Assembly (NCBI GenBank): GCA_963383645.1
Contig: OY726560.1
Coordinates: 27,602,300-27,666,299, forward strand
Origin: Muscardinus avellanarius
Taxonomy: Eukaryota; Chordata; Mammalia; Rodentia; Gliridae
Direction: 5' to 3'
DNA length: 64,000 nt
Numbering within the stretch: the first letter of the stretch is position 1; every line of letters begins with the position of its first letter. The position numbers were made by a program, and so were the translations under genes. Shown here piece after piece: positions 56,153 to 64,000 of this stretch. The notes under the pieces were generated by a model. That model was not told the origin of the DNA. It worked only from the letters and a program-made list of their open reading frames with translations, and ran no database searches.

Positions 56153-56385
56153 AATACTAGGGATTTAAACCAGGGGCATTCTACCTTCAATCTACACCTT
56201 CAGCCCTAATTTTTATTCTTTTTTTTTTTTTAATTCTTTGATTGGTGCACTAGTCATTGAAACAGAGTCTCACTAAACTGTGGAAGGCCTCAGTAAGTAT
56301 CTGGGGCTGGCCATGAAGCTGTGATCCTCCTGTCTCAGACCCAAGTACAAGGATTACAAACTGCGCAACCACTCCTAGATCTCTT
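56153..56385 (-). mobile_element. Old SINE hosting the younger insertions
   Basis: Right part of an older reversed B1-dID: AATACTAGGGATTTAAACCAGG to CAAGTACAAGGATTACAAAC. Its left end is at about 55240-55262. A short T-run with ATTGGTGCACTAG at about 56240 looks like a scrap of L1 3' end. Confidence 0.8.
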
Positions 56386-56985
56386 CTACATCTTTAAAAC
56401 ACCATGATTAATGCCACCTTCGGATAGAGTAATAATATAATGACTACAGGGTACAGGTGAATAACTTTTAATATTTTAATGTAATTTTTAAGTGAACACA
56501 CTATGGAAATGAAGAAATTTAAATATGAAGCCAATTACTTCCATATCCTTTAGCCAGAGAAGGCTTAAATTAGAATTAATGTGTGCCTGAAGGTGCTTTA
56601 AAAAAAAAAAAAAAAAAACTTTGTTGAGAAAAACGTTATGTAAAAAAAATTATGCACAATTTGAATAATAATAGAATGATTTGGGGCTAATATATAAATC
56701 TAAGAAGCTTTGCCTTAACAAAATAATGAATTTTCTCAAGCCCCCAAATTTTCTAACATCCATTATGTAACCCTTTGTCACTATCCCTAGACAATCATTG
56801 ACGTATTTTCTGTTATTATATATTAAATTATACCTATTATGAAGGAAAACAAAGTAACCTTTATTGCTCACCTAGCTATCTTTCCCTCTGCACAAGAATT
56901 CTACAAATCATTCATGGTTTAGTTCTGTTTCATTCATGCAATTGCATATATCAGCAGTTGCTTCCATTTATTTATTTAATTATTG
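56386..56985. other. AT-rich non-genic stretch
   Basis: Contains an A-run at about 56600-56618. No gene recognised. Confidence 0.45.
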
Positions 56986-56987
<2 letters not shown>

Positions 56988-57026
<39 letters not shown>

Positions 57027-57039
57027 TGGTGGTGGTGGT

Positions 57040-57070
<31 letters not shown>
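56988..57070. repeat. Compound microsatellite (ATT)n(GGT)n(TG)n
   Basis: About 11 ATT units, 5 GGT units, 14 TG units in direct succession, at the tail of the SINE at 57071. The open frames at 56936-57164 translate it. Confidence 0.97.
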
Positions 57071-57072
<2 letters not shown>

Positions 57073-57273
57073 TTCTGGGGAGAGATGGAAACCAAGGGCA
57101 TTCTACTTTCGAATTATACTTCCCAGGCCTATTTTATTTTCATTTTGAAACAGCTTCTCACTAGATTGATGAGAGTCTCACTACTTGCTGAGGCTGTCCT
57201 CGAACCTGCAGTCCTTCTGTCTCAGCATCACAAGTACTGGGATTAAAAGCATGTGCCACCATGCCTGGCTGCT
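57071..57273 (-). mobile_element. B1-dID SINE
   Basis: AGTTCTGGGGAGAGATGG to CACCATGCCTGGCT, with AACAGCTTCTCACTAG and ACTGGGATTAAAAGCATG. Confidence 0.87.
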
Positions 57274-57454
57274 TCTTTTTATTTCTTAGTAACATTATAG
57301 GGATAGACCACAATTTATCCATTCTTCATTTATGGACATATAGATTGTTTTCAGATTTAGTTTGTTCAAATAAAGCCATGTGAACATTCCTGCCTGAGTC
57401 CCTGTAGAGAAATCCACTCTCATCTCTTCTGAGAGATTCCTAGCAGGGGAAGGC

Positions 57455-57770
57455 TGGTGTCTTAATTAGCTTGGACTGCTTTAACAAAATCCCTTATACT
57501 GGGTAATTTCTAAATAATATAAATCCATTTCTACACAGTTCTGAAGTCTGAAAAGTTCAAGATTAAGGCCCCAATAGATTCAATGTTGGGTGAAAATCCA
57601 CTCTGCATCATAGAAGGTACCTGTGTCCTTGTCCTCAAGTGGTGGAAGGTGGATGGGAGAGGGACCATCCTTGCTCCCTCAGGCCCATTTCTAAGGGCAC
57701 CTAATCAACAAGCCTGCATTCTGGGCAGTCCCTTTGGAGCAGTAAATGTTACCTTCTGCTGAGCCACCCT
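57455..57770 (-). mobile_element. MaLR-type (MST/MLT1-like) LTR, reversed
   Basis: 'GTCTTAATTAGCTTGGACTGC', 'ATACTGGGTAATTTCTAAATAA', 'TCTGAAGTCTGAAAAGTTC', 'GGCCCATTTCTAAGGGCACC' follow the reverse order. Confidence 0.7.
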
Positions 57771-58320
57771 CTTGCTACCCTCTTCATTCCCCTGTGGTGG
57801 CAGCTGGAAGCAGGCCTCCAGCCCACCCCTCTACTCCCCGTCTCTTGGATCATCTCAGCACATGCTGTCCCCACCTCTCCCACCTGTCCAAAACCTGCCT
57901 GACCACATATGCAAAGGCAGCAGCTAGCCCAGAGCCCTTTCTTGGCCACCCCCAGTCCAACCAACAAGACCAGGCTCCTATGTGCATTTGTCCTTCTGAA
58001 TATTCCCCATTGCAAGGAAATCACACTTGGGCAAGATCAGAACTTCTCCTAAGAGAAAAAGCTGGCTTCTTTGACCTGGCCTAAGAGAGGTGCTAAATGA
58101 AGGATCCAGCTGCCAATGTCAGAATGGAGAGGGATGAGGTTGAAGTATTAAAGAAGCCTGGAGTGCAGTGCTGAGAGCCTGTCATCAGCCCAGAGGTATC
58201 AGGGCCAGGGAAGGTCCAACATGAAGGATATATAAAAGTGTTAAAAATGGCTCTTCTTACCTGCCCTGCCTGCCAATAGCTGTGAGCATAGTGTAGAGTT
58301 TGAGACAGGTGCTTGGATTT
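57745..58320. other. GC-richer island, unassigned
   Basis: A 112-codon plus-strand open frame (57746-58084) is Pro/Ser/His-rich (starts MLPSAEPPSCYP) with no recognised domain, and the opposite strand is open too (57749-58024), so coding is unproven. The composition contrasts sharply with the AT-rich flanks. It could be the continuation of the MaLR element, a processed-transcript piece, or a regulatory island. Confidence 0.3.
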
Positions 58321-58408
58321 TTAAAATGTAAACATTACAGATGAATTATTTTCAACTAGTCATGCCTCTAAATATCTTCATTTTTCTATTATTAAATTTA
58401 TAAAATAA

Positions 58409-58605
58409 GCCGGGCGTGGTGGCTCACACTTGTAATCCCAGCATTCGGGAGGATGAGACTGGAGGATTGCGGTTCACAGACAGCCTCAGCTACTTAATGA
58501 GACTCTCTGCAACTTAATGAGACCCTGTTTCAAAATAAAGAATAAAAAATAGGGCATGGGATGTAGCTCGGAGGTCAAATGTCCCTGGGTTCCATCCCCA
58601 GACCC

Positions 58606-58644
<39 letters not shown>
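58409..58644 (+). mobile_element. B1-dID SINE, type-C, young, long A tail
   Basis: GCCGGGCGTGGTGGCTCACAC, GGATTGCGGTTCACAGACAG, GATGTAGCTCGGAGGTC, GGTTCCATCCCCAGACCCGC and about 37 A. Confidence 0.95.
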
Positions 58645-58646
<2 letters not shown>

Positions 58647-59660
58647 AAATCGAAGTACTCTACTTACCAGTAGTTACTCTACTTACATGTAGTTACATCT
58701 GTCAACCAACAAACAACAGAAAGGGCATCAGGCAGCTTCTTTTTTAAATTAAAAATTTCCTATATTTTTTTACAGTGTATTCCTCTAGGACTTAGTCCAG
58801 CCCACTCTATTACCTCTCCACATACTTTCTTGTGAAGCAATTTCCCAAAAAAACAAAGTATGGGCATATCATCCATTTTCCTAAAGCAATGAAATTGTTC
58901 CTCAAACATCCAGTATAGTTTGTTTCATTTTTAAATTTATTGTTTCTATATATTTACTGGAGTTAAAAAGTATTTTCTTAATCCATGTTTATAAGAACTT
59001 GATACATGTAGGTAGATTTAATGTCCCCTGACAGATTTTGCTCACTCCAGCTCATAAAATTTGAGTGATTTTAATCTCTTCTGTTCATCTATTCACTTAC
59101 TTAATCTTCTATATTGCCTTCTTGATGAGCTCCAGGTTTTCATTTATCCATGTCTTCCAAGAATTGGAATGTCTGTAGCTGAATGTACTCAAATGGGTGG
59201 GTTCACAGCAAATAAGGTGAAGGAAAAATCATTATTTTCATTTGTCTAACTCAACAAAACATGTCCAAATAAAATATCCTTGCTTGTATTAATTATTCTC
59301 TATTTTATTATTATGATCTATTATACAGCTTGCTACTTTGGCAACACACCAAATTTTATAAAATATATGTACATATATATTCTTTTCCATATTTTATCTA
59401 TTATCATTTTGGAATAAGTTTTAATCTTTAAATGCATAAATCTGGGATTAATTCAGATGCCTAAATTTTAAAATGATTATTGTTTCTAAAATTAGTCAAT
59501 ATTCACCTCCTTATTAGCATCAATAATCATTCTTCAAATATGACTAATTTTAAAATCCAAATACAAAGACATAGCAACCATTTCGAAATCATCAGCTAAA
59601 AAAGTTATGAAGAAACTACAGAATGGATAAAAATAATTATAAATAAACTTCCTGTTTAAA
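58645..59660. other. AT-rich non-genic stretch
   Basis: No recognised feature. Confidence 0.45.
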
Positions 59661-59663
59661 AAT

Positions 59664-59848
59664 GAGAATCTCTAGCTAGGTATAGTGCCTTAGGGCTATA
59701 ATTTCAGTACTTGAGACACTACAACAGGAAGATCACAAACTTGAAGCCAGCCTCAGAAACTTAACCAGGCACTAAGAACTTAGTGAGACCTTGTTTCAAA
59801 GAATGAACAAGTAGAAATGGCTATAGATCAGAGATAGAATGTACCTGG
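59664..59848 (+). mobile_element. B1-dID SINE, split by LTR (left part)
   Basis: CTAGCTAGGTATAGTGCC to AGAGATAGAATGTACCTGG. The last part (GATTCCCTGTACTATAC and tail) is at 60480-60515, after the LTR. Confidence 0.85.
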
Positions 59849-60477
59849 TGTTGCGGGGGATAGGTTGGGGGGGGGTGTGTGTTTTGTGTGTGTGGAGAAG
59901 TACTCCCCCCCCCCCACTATCACAGACAGACAGACAAATAGAAAAACCATGAATTCTTGTCCTAAGCTAAGAATAAGTATTCATCGCTTGGACAGCTGCT
60001 GAAGATTTAAAGAAGTTTATTAAAAAGAAATATAGAGATAGTTACAGCCCTGTGCCGGAGCGAGGCACAGGGGGTCAATTCGAGTAAAAATGCCAAAGAA
60101 CTCCAGTTTACTGAGTTTTTATCCTGTCTAAGTCCAGCAGGTCCCTCTGATTTTTGGAGATCATGTTACCCCTTACCTCCAACCCCAGCTCTGCTTCTGT
60201 TATCTCTCCAGCCCAATTTATGGCCTAAAGGGGGAGACATCTCTGTCTCCAAACACAGGCCCAGATTTATGGCCTGAGGGGGAGGCACCTCTGTCTCCAG
60301 ACACAGGCTTTTACCTTTCATCTTCTCCCCCAAAATGTGTTAAATCGTTTTTAGGAATGCAAGGACATGTTAGCTAACCCTGGCTTTCTTAGTAAAGAAG
60401 ATATATTTCAAGATTGGACATCTTTCCCAATATTGACACATTAATACATTTTAAACCCTCTTCCCAATACCAGTACA
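59849..60477 (-). mobile_element. Solo LTR, related subfamily
   Basis: Reversed LTR from CAGTACA (60477) to TGTTGCGG (59849), 629 bases. R/U5 region shares CCTAAGCTAAGAATAAGTATTC and CGCTTGGACAGCTGCTGAAG with the LTR at 55301 (TTCTAAGCTAAGAATAAATATGC). The U3 is different: two copies of a TTTATGGCCT-AGGGGGAG ... CTCTGTCTCCA-ACACAGGC unit (60215-60310). AATAAA is intact (reverse, 60016-60021). Flanks CTGG/CTGT are only a partial match as TSD. G-run 59867-59875 faces C-run 59905-59915 at the U5 end. Confidence 0.85.
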
Positions 60478-60479
60478 CT

Positions 60480-60515
60480 GTGATTCCCTGTACTATACAC
60501 ACAAACACACACAAA
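60480..60515 (+). mobile_element. Right end of LTR-split SINE
   Basis: GATTCCCTGTACTATACAC plus an ACACA-type tail completes the SINE begun at 59664. Confidence 0.75.
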
Positions 60516-60519
60516 ATGA

Positions 60520-61855
60520 ATGTCTTTTCTGGGTGAAAATTAATTTCTATGAAAGTCACTTTGTAAAAAAAAAATCAACCGACTTAAAATATATCAAAAC
60601 TTATGTGTATAATAGTGGTAGCAGGGTTTACTTACACATTATATTATACACATAAAATGCTTCCAGATTTTGTGGAGCTATAGTCATATAGATATTTTTA
60701 AAGGATTAGTACAGAGGTCACGACAGGTGAAATGGTGGATAGTTTTAACATCAGAGTGTGATTGGAGTTTCTTTGTGTTATGTAGTTAATAAGTAAAGAC
60801 AATGCTCTGCCAGTATGGACATTATTCCATTTGGTATTAAGGACTGATCAACTTACGTCTCATGTGTTTGTATACTGAAAAAAATACTTATAGGCTGAAC
60901 AATGTATAAAACCAAATTGAGCTTTAATTTATAAAGAAAAAAAGTTCATTTTTGGAAACAAGTCATATGCACTTGAATTCCTAGCCAAGACAAAAAACAT
61001 TGAAAAAAAAATGAAAGCAGTATTTTATATAGACTAAAACAAGGTCTAAAACTCAATCAGTAACCAATTTAAGAGGCCCAGAAAAAACATCAGAAATCTT
61101 ATAAGAAGAAAGCATGTTCTTTTAACTCTGAAGAAAGGTAGTAGATGGAGAATTTGGGTTTGGTGAGGTGTTAACAAATGAACAGAGAAGCCTTCTCTAG
61201 ATCATTTCTTTAATTAAGCCTCAGTGTTAGGAAGGGAATTCAGGAACAGTCAGAAGTTTATATGAGGAAGTAACACAATTTTCAGTTTTCACCGCAAGCT
61301 TCCATATCACACTGTAATTGATATGAAAGTCCGAAAGTTATAAAATAGCAGCATATTGCCATCAACTAAGACGGAGAGATAACCTAATATTAGACTCTAA
61401 GAATAAAAGGCACATGGTCCTAAAATAATAAGGCAGCAGAAACACACTCAAGCTTTTTCTGATGGAATCCTAAGGCTCTGCCTTGTGAAACTGGCAGGAC
61501 CAGATTTCAAAAGATATCCCATATAGCCCCTTGTGGGTATGTCCTTATTCATAGTCTTGCAAGAAACAAACATTTCCAAAACCTCCCAGAAATGTGATAT
61601 TTTTTTCTTGAAGAAAAAAAAAAAAAGAATACAAGAGACTGAAGAAAACTATAATTTTGGATTCCTATTTCAGAAATTTACATTCTCCAGTTCTCCCAGC
61701 AGTAAATTAATTTTCCCCAAATGTCCTACAAAGTGTCTCTAATCCTTTTTTTTTCTTTAGTAACAAGTTTACACACCCTATTACAATAATCTCACATTGT
61801 TAAAAGCCTGGCCAGCCTCATACAATTATATGGAAATCAGTGAATAACAATAAAC
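60520..61855. other. AT-rich non-genic stretch
   Basis: No gene or repeat family named. A 69-codon open frame at 61533-61742 has no domain. Confidence 0.4.
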
Positions 61856-61859
61856 TTCC

Positions 61860-62275
61860 CTAAAGGATAGCAGTGGGGATTTACTTACAGGGACTGGCTG
61901 AAACCTTGCTTCGCAGTTCAAATATTCAAAACGGCTTTTGCATTCTTTAGAGTGAGATTACTGTTTAACTGCTGTTTATGGTGCAATATCACTGTCCACC
62001 CTGTGGTTCTCTTAGATATTACCGTAATTATCTGCCATTAAGGGACGCATAGTCACAGTACTCAGATTGCTCAGAATACTTCAGAGATTTTTATCTACTC
62101 TCAGAAGTTATATACTGAAAACTTATGTGACAATTATGATAATAATGCCTGATAATGTTCTGTATTTGTTATCTCCATTTTCTTTCTCCATTGAAAGCAC
62201 ATTGTCACTTTATTGCATCTATTTTACCAGTCTGTAGTGGCTTTCTAATAATTTAACCTGGCTAAGATTTACAAG
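61860..62275. other. Possible conserved non-coding block or exon
   Basis: Repeat-free, balanced composition, with ACAATTATGATAATAATGCC-type homeodomain cores. On the minus strand 61889-61945 is open (reading includes RFEYLNCEARFQPVP) and ends at CCCT|GTAAGTAA (intron from 61888), with a weak AG upstream. Either reading is unproven. Confidence 0.25.
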
Positions 62276-62287
62276 ATATGTATTTTC

Positions 62288-62505
62288 CGGTGTGCTGGTA
62301 TATGCCTTTAATCCTAGTACTTGGGAGGCTGAGATGGAAGGTTTGCAGGTTTAAGGCCAGCCTCAGCAATTTAGCAAGAACCTCAGGGACTTAGCGCCCT
62401 GTTTCAAAATAAAACGAAAAAGGTTTGTTTGAAGAATAGTTCTGAGGTAGAATGCCCCTGGGTTCAACCCCCCAGTATCAAATCAAATCAAAACAAATCA
62501 AACAC
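62288..62505 (+). mobile_element. B1-dID SINE with (ATCAA)n tail
   Basis: CCGGTGTGCTGGTATATGCC to AGGTTTAAGGCCAGCC, then GAATAGTTCTGAGGTAG and GGGTTCAACCCCCCAG; tail evolved to ATCAAATCAAA units. Confidence 0.88.
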
Positions 62506-64000
62506 AAAAGAACATTTATTCTGCACTCTGTATGATTCAGTCATAATGTGACATTTGACTAAAAAGAAATGTGTACTTCTCATTTTCCCTGTATTCTAAG
62601 CCCAAAGTTGTGTCCATACATAATACAACATGGCTATTTCCAGCATTGTTAAGGCATATGTATTTGTACATCTGTTAACATTTTTAATCTTAAATAAATT
62701 ATTCTGAAATGACTCCTAAATTTCATTCTTGTATATTCTTATTATCCCTTTCTATTCTTTTTCTTTTCTCTGACCTTCGGTATAATCATAATTCTTCGGT
62801 ATAATCATAATCATAATTCTCTCTCTTCTTCAAATATTCTTGCCCTTCTTATCCTTCCCTGTTTCCTTTCCTTCTTTCCTTCTATGCTTCTTTTCTTCCT
62901 TTTTCCCTTTCTCCTTTGTTTTTCCTCTTTGTTAATTTGAAAATATAGATAGAATGTCATATGCCTTCACAAGGTTCTTCAGAAATACTGATCTTAGAGA
63001 TTGCATGGACTCTTCCACTTGAGGTATGGAATGTGTTTGTGTGCACTCACGGTAAGTAACTGCCTTAGTTGTTTATAGTTTATTACTATTGAACTTTTTA
63101 AAAAATGTAACTGGATGGCTATGCACTGCTCTGGCAAATTACCATCCTGATAGGAAAAAAAAAAAAAACACCTAGTTCAATAGGGTGCATTTGTTAAATG
63201 TCTGAATTTATAATGCTTTTGAAATCTAATTTAAATGCATCTTTGTTCTCAAAAGGATTTTGATTGGTTTTAAATTTTCAGTAAACACAACAGATGTATT
63301 TTAGCAGCAGAAGATAAATATACATAAATTCAAAAAAGCAAAGTTCTTTGAAATTCCATCAGTTTATTTTTTTGTTTTCCACTTTTGTCAGCATTTTACC
63401 AGCACTGTATAAAAATATATGAGCCTGCACAGATGTTGAAACTGTGCATAAGGCCTAATATTTAGGAAACAGATGGCTGAGTAAATGTGATCATTTAATT
63501 ATATATCATATAATCATAATATATAATTATACATATAACTAGCTTATCTGCAAATTCACATTACTCAGCAGCGTAGATATTCTATTAGTATCTTCTCTAG
63601 CATATTAATTATCATGTTAATTGATAACCTCAAGACCTCTTACCTCTGCGGGGTGTTAAAGATATAGTTATGCTAATAATGGTACTAAAGTAAGACAAGA
63701 GAAGAAATTTGATTGTTAAAATGGGACAGTCTAAAAAACTGCAGACATTTTTCTTATTTTCTTTCTTGATTTCCTCAACAAATTTGTTTCCTTTCCCCTA
63801 CTTAATTCAAGCTGAGGTGATGAAAATCTGAAATATGTAAACAGAATTGGGGACTAAATAGAGAAATTTAATGAGAAACCTAATAGAGTGTTTTCTCTTT
63901 GTATATATACTTACGTCTTAGCCAGTATTATACCATGTAGATTAAATAAGATAATACAATCTTAGTTACATCCTTAAGTCTGATTTATAAAGTTAGGGCA
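62506..64000. other. AT-rich stretch with pyrimidine tract and weak exon candidate
   Basis: A small tandem repeat (TTCGGTATAATCATAAT twice, 62778-62815) is followed by a long CT-rich tract to 62935. Directly after it 62949-63051 is open on the plus strand, preceded by AATATAG and followed by CACG|GTAAGTAAC, a strong donor. No peptide similarity is recognised. The rest shows nothing I can name. Confidence 0.3.

Noticed and set aside
1..64000. Bacterial-type systems (operons, prophage, defence islands)
   Set aside because: SINE, L1, MIR, MaLR and ERV content shows mammalian nuclear DNA; no long bacterial-type frames exist.

Overview
The window is mammalian nuclear DNA: AT-rich, dense in interspersed repeats, and without a single intact cellular protein-coding gene that I can support. 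The SINEs are its clearest taxonomic mark. About thirty copies join a B1-like (7SL-derived) left half to an ID-like (tRNA-Ala-like) right half. That dimeric B1-dID layout is known from squirrel-related rodents (squirrels, mountain beaver, dormice), so a sciuromorph rodent is the best guess. No species call is possible from the sequence alone.

Layout. 0-3.8 kb: L1 3' end, MaLR-type LTR, two MIRs, a microsatellite-tailed SINE. 3.8-7.4 kb: an old L1 ORF1 piece, then a CpG-rich L1 5'UTR with a broken ORF1 (5360-6274) and no ORF2 behind it. 7.4-12 kb: SINEs and an old L1M split by a reversed younger L1 piece. 12.1-14.3 kb: two diverged copies of one LTR-like repeat. 14.3-17.6 kb: mostly single-copy sequence with weak exon candidates on the minus strand. 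18.5-20.0 kb: a 3'-end L1 scrap with target-site duplication (TSD) beside a processed PSMC3 pseudogene. 20-33 kb: SINEs, an L1 lodged inside a SINE, a second MaLR LTR, old L1M pieces. 33.9-36.3 kb: a 5'-inverted (twin-primed) L1 with near-perfect TSDs and another L1 3' end. 37-44 kb: an unusual trimeric SINE, then about 4 kb of mostly unassigned sequence. 44.5-47.2 kb: a collapsed provirus with a complete 3' LTR, then a second twin-primed L1 with exact 16-bp TSDs. 47-54 kb: AT-rich single-copy sequence, microsatellites, SINEs. 54.2-56.4 kb: a three-level nest (LTR in young SINE in old SINE). 57-64 kb: SINEs, a MaLR LTR, a GC-richer island, a third related LTR, and single-copy sequence that may hold conserved elements.

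No operon or pathway can be described; the history here is one of successive retroposition. L1 supplied the machinery that also moved the SINEs and the PSMC3 copy, and an ERV family left three related LTRs, each inside a SINE. The open reading frames seen are mostly translations of L1, SINE tails, microsatellites or LTRs. The most informative items are the two twin-primed L1s, the LTR family and its provirus relic, the nested insertion at 55.2-56.4 kb, three co-existing SINE subfamilies, and the L1 copy with ORF1 but no ORF2.
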